A stretch of DNA of 64,000 nucleotides from Deltaproteobacteria bacterium (lineage in GTDB: Bacteria > Myxococcota_A > UBA9160 > UBA6930), in assembly GCA_029261815.1 (NCBI GenBank), contig JAJDAQ010000103.1:1-64000 (forward strand), read 5' to 3'. How positions within the stretch are numbered: position 1 is the stretch's first letter; each line of letters starts with the position of its first letter. The notes under the pieces were generated by a model. The model saw nothing but the letters and a program-made list of their open reading frames with translations. It made no database searches and was not told the DNA's origin. Below, in pieces: positions 54,468-63,284 of this stretch. Both the position numbers and the translations under genes were made by a program.

Positions 54468-56468
54468 CTAGTCGGTGGCCTCACGTTCGGGCAGCGAGAA
54501 CGCCATGATCTGGTCACCCGCTTCCATGCCGGCGCGGCCGTAACCCGTGGCCGCAACGACGACGAACTGCCGACCGCCGGCGCGGTAGGTCATGGGCGTC
54601 GCCTGCGGGCCATAGGGGAGGCGAGCGGACCAGAGTTCCTCGCCGCTCTCTGCATCGAAGGCGCGGAACGTCTTCTCGAGAGCGGCGCCTATGAATACGA
54701 GCCCGCCGCCCGTCGCGAGCGGACCGCCAAGATTGGGAACACCGAGCGTGCCCGGGATCGGAATCGGGGCGACATCTCGAATCGAACCCAGCGGAACTTC
54801 CCAGGAAAGTTCACCTGTCGCGAGATCGACGGCCGCGAGCTTGCCCCAAGGTGGAGGGCTGCAGGGAACACCGAGCGGCGAGAAGACGCGCCATCGCCGC
54901 ATGGTGTACGGAGTACCCTCCATAGGCGCGTGCTCCGCGTACTCGTCGCGCTCGAGGGATGGTTCGGCCGGCGTTTCGCTGCGCGGCTCCAGGGCGACGG
55001 CCCAGGGGAAGTCCTGGACGTTCGCGATCAGCCGCTGGTGCACGGGATCGACGGCGACGCCCCCCCAGTTCGTTCCGCCGGCGTTGCCCGGAACCATGAG
55101 CGACCCCTGGAGGCTCGGCGGCGTGTAGACACCATCGAAGCGCAGGGCTTCCAACTGCCTGCGACACGAGCCGCGATCGAACGGCGTGAAGCCCCAAGCC
55201 TCGTCGGGCGTGAGTGAGTGGCGCACGAGTGGCAATGGCCTGACCGGAAAAGGCTGGGTGGGCGAGAGCGTCTCGCCCGGTACCGGTGTCTGCGGCACGG
55301 GTCGTTCCTCGACCCGGAACAATGGTTCTCCGGTCTCACGATGAAGGACGAAGAGCAGCCCCATCTTGGTGCCTTGTACCAACGCCGGTATCGGTCTGCC
55401 GTCACGTTGGAGATCGAACAATGTCGGTTGCGCGGGAACGTCGAAGTCCCACAGGTCACGGTGCACCGTCTGGAAATTCCAGACGACGCGCCCGGTTCCA
55501 AGCTCCAACGCGACCACGGAGCTTCCGTAGTGGTCGAGGTTCGAGCCCCCGCGGAAATAGTCGGGAGCGGGGTTTCCCGTTGGGACGAAGAGCAGGTCTC
55601 GCTCCTCGTCGATGGCCATCGGTGCCCAGACGTTGGGGGTTCCCAACGCGTATCCCTGCTCTGATACGCGATCCGGATCCGGAACGAAGCCCGGCGGCCG
55701 AAGATCCCAGGCCCACTTCAGCTCCCCAGTGCGCGCGTCGTACCCGCGGACGACGCCGCTCGGCGCGTCGGAGCGCTGATTGTCCGAGATCGCAGAGCCC
55801 ACGACGACCACGCCATTGCCGACGGCCGGCGGTGAAGTCACCTGGTATTCCCCGCGCCACGCTTGTCGGCCGACGCCCGGATTGAGATCGACGATGCCAT
55901 CGGTTCCAAATGACGTGCACGGTTCGCCGGTCTCGCTATCCAAGGCAATCAGACGCGCATCATTCGTGGCCGTGAAGATCGTTAGTCCGCAGGCTTCGCC
56001 CGGTGTCGGCGCAGGGTCCGTCCACGGCGTCACTCCCCGGCACACGAGTTGGTTGCTGTATCTCCCGTCGAGGTTGATCTCGGGGTCGAAGCTCCAGTCC
56101 TCCTTCCCGGTGATCGGGTCCAGTGCGATCACCCGGTTGTAAGGCGTGCAGAAGAAGAGGCGGTCGTCGACGAGGACGGGTGTGACCTCTGAAGCGAGCG
56201 AAGACTCGTGCGGGCCCCGGGAGTCGGGAAGGTCTCCGGTCCGGTACGTCCAGGCTTCTTCGAGGCAGCCGACGTTCTGTCGGTTGATGTCGCCAACTGG
56301 CGAGTACCGGGTGCCGCCGGCGTCGTTGCCGTAGCTGGGCCACGTGGTGTCAGCTCCGCCCGAGGCCGGTGCACAATCGGCGGTGGTCGAGGACCCGCAG
56401 CCGAGCGTCGGCACCGCGAGGAGCAACACGGCCGCTGTCATGAGCCATCGCTTCGTTGTGTTGGGCAC
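54468..56468 (-). CDS. PQQ-dependent dehydrogenase (quinoprotein, lipoprotein-anchored)
   Basis: 666 residues. Signal peptide with a Cys in VPTLGCGSS. Eight-bladed propeller of the PQQ alcohol/glucose dehydrogenase type: YGNDAGGTRYSPVGDINRQNV at the start (family motif), W-docking repeats such as VIALDPITGKEDW, LIALDSETGEP, FIGAALEKTFRAFDAESGEELW, and GGTNWGGVAVDP. No heme c (no C-x-x-C-H) and no N-terminal membrane domain as in GcdA. It oxidises a sugar or alcohol in the periplasm, passing electrons to quinone. Confidence 0.88.
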   Translation of the reverse strand: MPNTTKRWLMTAAVLLLAVPTLGCGSSTTADCAPASGGADTTWPSYGNDAGGTRYSPVGDINRQNVGCLEEAWTYRTGDLPDSRGPHESSLASEVTPVLVDDRLFFCTPYNRVIALDPITGKEDWSFDPEINLDGRYSNQLVCRGVTPWTDPAPTPGEACGLTIFTATNDARLIALDSETGEPCTSFGTDGIVDLNPGVGRQAWRGEYQVTSPPAVGNGVVVVGSAISDNQRSDAPSGVVRGYDARTGELKWAWDLRPPGFVPDPDRVSEQGYALGTPNVWAPMAIDEERDLLFVPTGNPAPDYFRGGSNLDHYGSSVVALELGTGRVVWNFQTVHRDLWDFDVPAQPTLFDLQRDGRPIPALVQGTKMGLLFVLHRETGEPLFRVEERPVPQTPVPGETLSPTQPFPVRPLPLVRHSLTPDEAWGFTPFDRGSCRRQLEALRFDGVYTPPSLQGSLMVPGNAGGTNWGGVAVDPVHQRLIANVQDFPWAVALEPRSETPAEPSLERDEYAEHAPMEGTPYTMRRWRVFSPLGVPCSPPPWGKLAAVDLATGELSWEVPLGSIRDVAPIPIPGTLGVPNLGGPLATGGGLVFIGAALEKTFRAFDAESGEELWSARLPYGPQATPMTYRAGGRQFVVVAATGYGRAGMEAGDQIMAFSLPEREATD

Positions 56469-56479
56469 TGGTTCCTCGC

Positions 56480-56962
56480 CTAGGGCGCGCGTTCCAGGTT
56501 ACGGACCGCTTCTCGGAGGGGCTCGAAGATCCCGCCGTCGCTGACTTCGGGGTAGCGCTCCAGCCAGAGCCGGAACGAGTCGATCAGGATCGGCCACTGC
56601 AGCAGGACCATGTGCACGTCCTTGGCGGCGCCGGCGTAGAGCTCGGCGGAGATCTGGTTGCGATCCTGGGCGTCCTGGGCCGACATCCACATGTTGCACT
56701 TGAGTACGGCGAACACATAGAGCTGTTCCCGCTGGGTATCCGTGGGCTCGTCCCTCAGGATGAGCATCTCACGGACGCTGGCGTCGGTGAGTACCAGCCG
56801 GTTCACGTCGTCGAACGCGCGAATCAGGCGCTCTGAAGCCGTTAGTTGCGCGCTGTTCTGGGTGTGCGCCAGCTCTCGCGCGAGGTAGATGAGCGTGGCG
56901 ATGACGGCGACCGCGCCCAGGATCTCGCCGACCGCACCGATCGCGTCCCATTGAAGTTCCAA
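56480..56962 (-). CDS. Small membrane protein of unknown function
   Basis: 160 residues. A single helix near the N-terminus (IGEILGAVAVIATLIYLAREL) is followed by a soluble, mostly helical domain with no recognised motif. Homologues with this N-terminus (WDAIGA-GEI-GA-AV) recur in marine bacteria. It lies 12 bp from the quinoprotein gene, same strand. Confidence 0.75.
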   Translation of the reverse strand: MELQWDAIGAVGEILGAVAVIATLIYLARELAHTQNSAQLTASERLIRAFDDVNRLVLTDASVREMLILRDEPTDTQREQLYVFAVLKCNMWMSAQDAQDRNQISAELYAGAAKDVHMVLLQWPILIDSFRLWLERYPEVSDGGIFEPLREAVRNLERAP

Positions 56963-56975
56963 TGCGCTTCTCCGA

Positions 56976-58469
56976 TCACGGTTGGGCGTCGAGTTCTTCC
57001 AGGATCTCGACCAGGGTCTCGACGCCTAACGTCAAGTTGTCGAGGGAGATTCGTTCGTTCGGGCCGTGGATGCCGCGGGTTTCAATCGGGCGCAGCCGCC
57101 GCGGCACGAAGCCGTAGCTGGTAATGCCGAGCCCGCGGAACCAATGGGCATCGGTGAAGCCCGCGATCACGCGAGGGAGCGCCACGCCCGGCGGCTCCTG
57201 GCGCGCGGCGACGCGCTTGATGGCGCCCATCAATGCCGTGTCGATCGGCGACTCGGCAGCGTCGAAGGCGAGCCGGATCTCGACCTCGACTTCGGCGCCG
57301 ACCGTGCGTCGGACCTGTTCGGTAAAGGCGATGCAGGATTCACCCGGAAGCAGTCGCGCATCGATGCTGGCGTGCGCGCTCGCGGGCACCATGTTCACGC
57401 TTTCGCCTGCGCGTAGGGTCGTGACCACCGCGGTATTCCGAACCAGGGCAGCGCGACCCGGATCGGACAGGAAGCGCTCGCGAAACTCGGGGTGGAGGGC
57501 GAGGGCGCCTCGGAGTTGGGCGAAGTGGCTGCGGACGTCTTCGGCCGCGAGTGGTGCCAGCGCTTCGAACATGAGGGCCACGGACGGAACGACCTGGATC
57601 GGTGCGTCGAGATGCGCGAGTCGGGCCAATGCTTCGGCGAGTCGCGCGGGTGCCGCATGCTGGCCACCCGTCGAGCCGTGTCCTGGGAGGCCACGGGCGG
57701 TGACGTCGAGCCAACAGGGCGTCTTCTCGGTGAACGCGACCCCCCACAGATCGGGTTGGCCAGCGACGCTGGGCTGGATTCCACCGCCCTCGGTGAGCAG
57801 GTACTCGGCCCCCCCAAGCAGGTCGAGGCGATCCCGGGCCACCCGCGCGGCACCGTGGAGTCCGCCGGCCTCCTCGTCGGGCGTGGCCAGCAGGATGATG
57901 TCGCGATCGAGCGGCGCATCCCGGCGCGCCAGCGCAACCAGGGTCAGGAGGTGCACGATCGTCACGCCCTTGGCGTCGAGGGCGCCCCGTCCGACCACGA
58001 AACCGCCGCCCACGATGCCGGCGAAGGGGTCCACGGTCCAGGCGTCGGCATCCGCGGGGACGGTGTCGAGATGGGACAGCAGCACCAGCGGCGGCTTGGA
58101 GCCGTTCCCCGGTACCCGGGCCCAGAGTGCCGCGCGACGGCTGTTGGCCCCCTCGAGCGACACGACCCGGCTCTCGATCCCGTCCTCTTGTTCCAGGACC
58201 CGGGACAGCCACTTCGCCAGTAGCGCTTCATCCCCCGGGGGGTTAACGGTCTTCAGCCGGATCGCGCCTGCAAGGATCTCGGCCGCGGACCCTCGCCAAT
58301 CGGCGATCGGAGAGGGATACTCTCCGTCGCTTCCGGGCTGGACGGCCGGAGCTATCTGGGGAGTACCGGCGCAAGCAAGTAGCCCGGCAGAGACCAACGC
58401 GACCACGAACCCACTCCGCCACCGCCGCATCGTTGCGGTCGTCAGTGCGCGGGGCATCAGTGAATTCAC
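56976..58469 (-). CDS. M20-family metallopeptidase, lipoprotein
   Basis: 497 residues. The lipobox LLAC follows a hydrophobic segment. Zinc ligands of M20 (carboxypeptidase G2/ArgE-DapE) are present: LLSHLDTVPAD, GRGALDAKG, TPDEEAGG, TEGGG, and the C-terminal HGPNERI. It is a periplasmic peptidase or deacylase. A GTTAGGCG octamer occurs within its 3' end. Confidence 0.9.
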   Translation of the reverse strand: MNSLMPRALTTATMRRWRSGFVVALVSAGLLACAGTPQIAPAVQPGSDGEYPSPIADWRGSAAEILAGAIRLKTVNPPGDEALLAKWLSRVLEQEDGIESRVVSLEGANSRRAALWARVPGNGSKPPLVLLSHLDTVPADADAWTVDPFAGIVGGGFVVGRGALDAKGVTIVHLLTLVALARRDAPLDRDIILLATPDEEAGGLHGAARVARDRLDLLGGAEYLLTEGGGIQPSVAGQPDLWGVAFTEKTPCWLDVTARGLPGHGSTGGQHAAPARLAEALARLAHLDAPIQVVPSVALMFEALAPLAAEDVRSHFAQLRGALALHPEFRERFLSDPGRAALVRNTAVVTTLRAGESVNMVPASAHASIDARLLPGESCIAFTEQVRRTVGAEVEVEIRLAFDAAESPIDTALMGAIKRVAARQEPPGVALPRVIAGFTDAHWFRGLGITSYGFVPRRLRPIETRGIHGPNERISLDNLTLGVETLVEILEELDAQP

Positions 58470-58528
58470 GGGGTTCCTCCAACCGTGGTTGGTTTTAGCA
58501 TGGGCTCGCGCGTGCCGAAGAGTGTGGC

Positions 58529-59947
58529 ATGGAGAAGCGAGTGCATTCCGGCCAGGAATCCGAGACTGAAGTGAGTCCCGCGCATGGGCCCGACGGCGGG
58601 TCCCAGTCGCCCAGCCTGCTAGACGCCGCGGGTTGGATCGGTCTCGCGTTCGGCGTGCTGTTTGCCGGGTTCATCGTGACGCAGATCGTGCAGGACGACC
58701 CCGCTGAAACGCCGCTGGCCGTCGTGGACCCGAGTGTTGCAGAGAAGGCGCCGGCGTCGGAGGCGCTTACCGAGGCGGTCTACGAAACGGCTTCGGTTCC
58801 GCCCGTCGTCCTTCCTGTATTGGATGTGGTGGAAGGAAGCCTGCGACGGAACCAGACGCTGTCCGCAGCACTTCGTTCCCGTGGCATCTCGGCTTCGACC
58901 GTTCACACGATCGCAGAGGGAATGCGTCCGGTCTTCGACTTCCGATACTCGCGGCCCGGGGACGAATTCTGGATGGGTCGCGACGACAGCGGTGACCTCG
59001 TCGAGTTCCGGTACACGCGCTCGTCGATCGAACGCTACGTCCTGCGCCGCGATGACGCCGCCGAGGGCGCCCTCGTCGCCAGTGCCTACGAACCCGAGAT
59101 CGAGATCCGCACCGCCCGGCTCGCCGGCATCGTGCAGTCCAGCCTCTACGTCGCGATGCAGCAACTCGGTGAGAGTGGCGAGTTGTCTCACGACTTCGCC
59201 GAGATCTTCGCGTGGGACGTCGACTTCTCTCGCAACGTTCGGCCGGGTGATGAGTTCCGCGTCTTGTACGAGCGCCGGACCCTGGTCGAGAACGGCCGCG
59301 AGGAGTACCTGGGCCCCGGTCGGATCCTGGCGGCTCGCTACTCGAACGCGGACGCCGACTACGACGCCATCTACTTCGAGACGTCCGAGGAGCGCAGCGG
59401 CTACTACCGGCTCGACGGCTCCTCGGTCGAGCGTCAGTTCTTGCGTGCGCCGCTCAACTATCGACGCATCAGCTCGCACTTCACATCGAGCCGGCTCCAT
59501 CCGGTGCACAAGGTGCGCCGGCCGCACCCGGCCATCGACTACGCCGCCTCGACCGGGACACCGGTCTGGAGCGTGGCCAATGGCAACGTGATCTATCGCG
59601 GTGTGCTGGGCGGACTCGGCAAGACCGTGAAGGTGCGCCACGCCAATGGCTACGTGTCCTACTACGGCCACCTCTCGCGCTTCCCGAAGGGCCTCGCGGT
59701 CGGCGACCGCGTCCGCCAGAAGCAGGTCGTCGGCTACGTGGGTTCCACCGGCGTCGCGACAGGCCCACACCTCGACTTCCGGATGCAGCACCACGGGAAG
59801 TACATCAATCCGGCGGGTGTCCAGACCCCGCCCGGCGATCCGATCTCGGCATCGCTCATGCCCGAGTTCCTGGCGCAGCGCGACACCTACCTCGACACGA
59901 TGGATCCGCGGCCGCTACGGGTCGTTACCCAAGAAGCGGGTAGCTAG
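58529..59947 (+). CDS. M23-family murein endopeptidase-like protein
   Basis: 472 residues. One N-terminal membrane helix (GWIGLAFGVLFAGFIVTQI). A middle region resembles the OapA/LysM-like part of MepM relatives (LSAALRSRGISASTVHTIAEGM, DFRYSRPGDEFWM). The C-terminal domain has HPAIDYAASTGTPVWSVANG and GYVGSTGVATGPHLDFRM. The HxxxD ligands are intact, but the HxH motif reads HLD. It should act on peptidoglycan cross-links if the replacement still binds zinc. Confidence 0.9.
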   Translation: MEKRVHSGQESETEVSPAHGPDGGSQSPSLLDAAGWIGLAFGVLFAGFIVTQIVQDDPAETPLAVVDPSVAEKAPASEALTEAVYETASVPPVVLPVLDVVEGSLRRNQTLSAALRSRGISASTVHTIAEGMRPVFDFRYSRPGDEFWMGRDDSGDLVEFRYTRSSIERYVLRRDDAAEGALVASAYEPEIEIRTARLAGIVQSSLYVAMQQLGESGELSHDFAEIFAWDVDFSRNVRPGDEFRVLYERRTLVENGREEYLGPGRILAARYSNADADYDAIYFETSEERSGYYRLDGSSVERQFLRAPLNYRRISSHFTSSRLHPVHKVRRPHPAIDYAASTGTPVWSVANGNVIYRGVLGGLGKTVKVRHANGYVSYYGHLSRFPKGLAVGDRVRQKQVVGYVGSTGVATGPHLDFRMQHHGKYINPAGVQTPPGDPISASLMPEFLAQRDTYLDTMDPRPLRVVTQEAGS

Positions 59948-59976
59948 TCCTGCCCACCGCTCGGGTTGATGCGGGC

Positions 59977-60198
59977 ATGGGGAGTCGTGGGGAAAGGCCG
60001 CGCACCAGCCTTGGTGCGTCTACGCAACGCGCCGACCGCGAGCTCGCCGATCTGGCCCTACCTCAGGGAACTGAGTGCGACGTGCGCCCGGACCATGAGT
60101 TCTTCTGCCTCGCGTGTTCGTCGCGGCTGACCGGCCGGAGTTGCAAGATCCGATGCCCGCGATGCGGCTATTTCGAGGACTGCAGCAACCTGCTGTGA
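59977..60198 (+). CDS. Small zinc-ribbon protein
   Basis: 73 residues. The C-terminal half has two CxxC knuckles: FFCLACSSRLTG and IRCPRCGYFEDCSNLL. The N-terminal part is charged and poorly conserved, so the real start may be GTG 60081. Zinc ribbon; role unknown. Confidence 0.6.
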   Translation: MGSRGERPRTSLGASTQRADRELADLALPQGTECDVRPDHEFFCLACSSRLTGRSCKIRCPRCGYFEDCSNLL

Positions 60199-60256
60199 CG
60201 CGGTCAACCGCGGTGCCTTCGGCGCGATGGCGCCGAGTGTGCAAACCTTGCCGCCC

Positions 60257-60688
60257 ATGAGCCAGGACCTTCGGAAACGTCTGGCCGAAGTCGGCCAGCG
60301 GCTCGGCGAACGCGAGGCAGCGCACGCCGATGCCATGGCGACCGCGCACAAGAACGCCGCGGCTCTCCATGCGGCGGTTTCCGCCGGTCTTGATGCGTAC
60401 CGCGACGCGGTCGCGTCGGCGGGTTCCGAGCACCTCGCCGACATCTCGATCAGCGCACCGCGGCTCGACGACAAACACGTGCGCGCTGTGGAATTCGCAC
60501 TCGAGCGCGGACGCTACAAGGCGATCGTCACCGTGAAGAGCAAGGGCGAGGTCACGTTGGTGGGTCCGTTCCGTACCGGAAAGACCGAGGGGCCGTGCAA
60601 GAGCTTCCCGGTCGATGCGACACCTGAAATCGACAACGCGTTGGTCGGCTTTCTCGAGGAATTTCTCGAAGAGGCTGCCACGCCGTAG
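60257..60688 (+). CDS. Hypothetical protein
   Basis: 143 residues. An amphipathic N-terminal helix (RLGEREAAHADAMATAHKNAAALHAAV) is followed by a beta-rich part (ISISAPRLDDKHVRAVEFALERGRYKAIVTVKSKGEVTLVGPF). No signal peptide or catalytic motif. ATG 60257 chosen over TTG or GTG codons upstream. It precedes the glutamate-cysteine ligase gene by 52 bp. Confidence 0.6.
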   Translation: MSQDLRKRLAEVGQRLGEREAAHADAMATAHKNAAALHAAVSAGLDAYRDAVASAGSEHLADISISAPRLDDKHVRAVEFALERGRYKAIVTVKSKGEVTLVGPFRTGKTEGPCKSFPVDATPEIDNALVGFLEEFLEEAATP

Positions 60689-60740
60689 CCCAGATCGCGG
60701 GACTCCCCCGCGTGAACCTGCGCCTAGCTTTGGAGCCCCA

Positions 60741-62102
60741 TTGAGCGGAGCCGCTTCCGGCGATTCGACCCCGGTCTCGAGCCGTGACGACCTGATCCCG
60801 TTCTTTCGCGCTGGCGAGAAGCCGCGCGAGCGTTGGTTGATCGGGACTGAACACGAGAAGGTGGGTCTACGCGAGGGTACGCTCGAGCCGGTGCCCTACG
60901 AGGGTGAAGCCGGTATCGGCGCATTGCTGCGCAGCATCCAGGAAACGGATGGCTGGACGCCGACCGCCGAAGGCGAGAACGTCATTGCCCTCACGAAGGA
61001 CGGCGCTTCGATCACGCTCGAACCGGGGGGCCAGTTCGAGCTTTCGGGCGCGCCGCTGCGCCGGATCTACGACACCTGTGCGGAGTTCCAGGCGCACCTC
61101 GACTTGATTCGTCGCGTTTCAGAGCCGCTGGGGCTGGTCTGGCTCTCACTCGGCGCAAATCCGATCCACGACGTGGACGAGATCCCGCACATGCCCAAGG
61201 GCCGCTACGACATCATGCGCGCCTACCTTCCCACGAAGGCCGACCTGCCGCTTCACATGATGCACCTGACGGCGACGGTGCAGGCGAACTTCGATTTCTC
61301 CTCCGAAGCCGACATGGCGAACAAGATGCGGATGGCCATGGGCGTGACACCGATCGTGTCCGCAATCTTCGCCAACTCGCCCCTCTACCGCGGCAAGCCG
61401 TCCGGGTACATCTCACGGCGACTCCATATCTGGCGCCACACCGACCCGGATCGGTGCGGCATGCTGCCGTTCGTCTTCGAAGCCGGCTTCGGATACGCCG
61501 ACTACGCGGAGTGGGCCCTCGACATTCCGATGTTCTTCGTCGTCCGTGACGGGACGTACCAGGCCGCCAACGGCATGACATTCCGGCAGTTCATGGAGCG
61601 CGGCTTCGGGGGCGAAAGCGCGACGCTGGAAGACTGGTCGACGCACCTGACGACGCTATTCCCCGAAGTCCGGTGCAAGCAGTTCATCGAGGTACGCGGC
61701 GCCGACGCGGTGCCGCCGGACCTGATCTGCGCACTGCCGGCGCTGTGGAAGGGCCTGCTCTATGACGACGATGCCATGGCTGGCGCCTGGGAGCTGGTGA
61801 AGGACTGGGCGTTCGAACAGCGCGTGGCATCGATCGAGGAAGTGGCCCGGCACGGCATGGCCGCCACGATCGGGGGCCGTCTGGTCCGTGACCTGGCGCG
61901 CGAGCTGTTGGCACTTTCCTCGGACGGCCTTGCCCGCATCGACCACCGCGGTGGCGCAGACGACCGCGATGAGCGCGGGTTCCTCGATCCGGTCGCCGAG
62001 ATCGTGGAGCGCGGCACCAGCCCGGGAGAGGAGATCCTGAAGCGCTGGGACGGCGAGTGGGGCCACCGAATGGCCGATCTCGTGGCATCCGAACGCTACT
62101 GA
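60741..62102 (+). CDS. gshA: Glutamate-cysteine ligase, plant/proteobacterial (GCS2) type
   Basis: 453 residues. IGTEHEKVGLR, EPGGQFELSG, MPKGRYDIMRAYLP, MMHLTATVQANFDFSS and the C-terminal RGADAVPP are the substrate, metal and fold signatures of class III GCL. It makes gamma-glutamylcysteine from glutamate and cysteine, the first step of glutathione synthesis. gshB is not in the window. TTG 60741 has GGAG upstream. Confidence 0.94.
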   Translation: MSGAASGDSTPVSSRDDLIPFFRAGEKPRERWLIGTEHEKVGLREGTLEPVPYEGEAGIGALLRSIQETDGWTPTAEGENVIALTKDGASITLEPGGQFELSGAPLRRIYDTCAEFQAHLDLIRRVSEPLGLVWLSLGANPIHDVDEIPHMPKGRYDIMRAYLPTKADLPLHMMHLTATVQANFDFSSEADMANKMRMAMGVTPIVSAIFANSPLYRGKPSGYISRRLHIWRHTDPDRCGMLPFVFEAGFGYADYAEWALDIPMFFVVRDGTYQAANGMTFRQFMERGFGGESATLEDWSTHLTTLFPEVRCKQFIEVRGADAVPPDLICALPALWKGLLYDDDAMAGAWELVKDWAFEQRVASIEEVARHGMAATIGGRLVRDLARELLALSSDGLARIDHRGGADDRDERGFLDPVAEIVERGTSPGEEILKRWDGEWGHRMADLVASERY

Positions 62103-62140
62103 GGCGCCCTCCACGCGCCCCGGTGCTAGGGTCACTTCCG

Positions 62141-63280
62141 ATGTCCGAGCGCCCCCGCCTATTGGTCGTCGATGACGAGGAAGCGATCCTCGAGACGATG
62201 ACGTTTACGTTCGAGGACGACTACGACGTCCTGACGGCCACGTCCGCCGTGAAGGCGCTGGAACTCCTCGACCGCGAAGGTCCAGTCGCCGTCGTGTTGT
62301 CCGACCAGCGGATGCCTGAGATGACGGGTGTCGAGTTCCTGACGGAAGTGTTCCAGCGCCATCCGGATACGGTCCGGATCATCCTGACCGGCTTCGCTGA
62401 CATGGACGCGATCATCCACGCGATCAACGACGGCCACGTCTATGCCTACATCACGAAGCCGTGGGAACCGGACCAACTCCGCCAGGTCATCCGGCGCGCG
62501 GTCGAGCACTACGAGCTCGAACGTGAGAATGAGCGGCTGGTTTCGGATCTACGGGACTCGAACCATTTTCTCGAAGCCGTCATGGATCACCTGGGAATGG
62601 GCGCAGTCGCCGTCGATTCCGAGGGCATCGTTCGCGCCGTGAACCGGCCAGCGGCCGATTACCTGGGAATCACCGAGCACGCCCATGGCAAGCTGCTCAG
62701 CGAGGTCGTGCCACCGGCGTTGATGGAGAAGGTCGCGGCTGCCAAGGGCGATGACCAGACCGAGCGCGGCTACCAGGACCTCGAACTCCCGGTCGCAGGG
62801 GGCGTGAAGCTTCGACTGTCGATGCACCCGCTGGAGAGTGGCGACGGCCCGGCGATCGGGCAGGTGATCCTGGCAAAAGAGATCTCGCATGAACCGCTAC
62901 GCCGAAGGTTCGAGGACATCGTCGAGGGGCTCGTCGACGGCGAGAGCGAGCAGGGGCTGCGGCCGCGGTTCATCGAGAGCGAGAAGGCGATCGCGGCCCT
63001 GCAGGACGAAGTCCGCACCGCCGGTATCGCCACGCCGGGGATGGGAGAACTCAGCGATCGCGCTTCTCGTACGCTGACGGCCATCGAGTACTGGCTCGCG
63101 GCCGACGATGCACTCGCCACCGAGGAATTCCCGGATGCCCAGGTCCTGATGAACCGGATGCGGGTCGCTTCGGAGCGTTGGCCGCTGGGCGAACGGTTGC
63201 CCGAGCGCGTTCGTGAACTCGGCCGTCGGGTCGAGGCCTACTACGAGTCCGGCGAGAACCCCAAGCAGCTGGTCCTTTAG
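62141..63280 (+). CDS. Response regulator with PAS-like output
   Basis: 379 residues. Receiver: RLLVVDDEEAILET, Asp in VVLSDQRMPEMTG, Lys in ITKPWEP. It is the RpfG/HupR-like subgroup (ILTGFADMDAIIHAIN). A coiled coil (RRAVEHYELERENERLV) leads to a PAS-type domain (VMDHLGMGAVAVDSEGIVRAVNRPAADYLGI). A helical C-terminus follows. No DNA-binding or enzymatic domain. The partner kinase is not in the window. Confidence 0.9.
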   Translation: MSERPRLLVVDDEEAILETMTFTFEDDYDVLTATSAVKALELLDREGPVAVVLSDQRMPEMTGVEFLTEVFQRHPDTVRIILTGFADMDAIIHAINDGHVYAYITKPWEPDQLRQVIRRAVEHYELERENERLVSDLRDSNHFLEAVMDHLGMGAVAVDSEGIVRAVNRPAADYLGITEHAHGKLLSEVVPPALMEKVAAAKGDDQTERGYQDLELPVAGGVKLRLSMHPLESGDGPAIGQVILAKEISHEPLRRRFEDIVEGLVDGESEQGLRPRFIESEKAIAALQDEVRTAGIATPGMGELSDRASRTLTAIEYWLAADDALATEEFPDAQVLMNRMRVASERWPLGERLPERVRELGRRVEAYYESGENPKQLVL

Positions 63281-63284
63281 AGGA

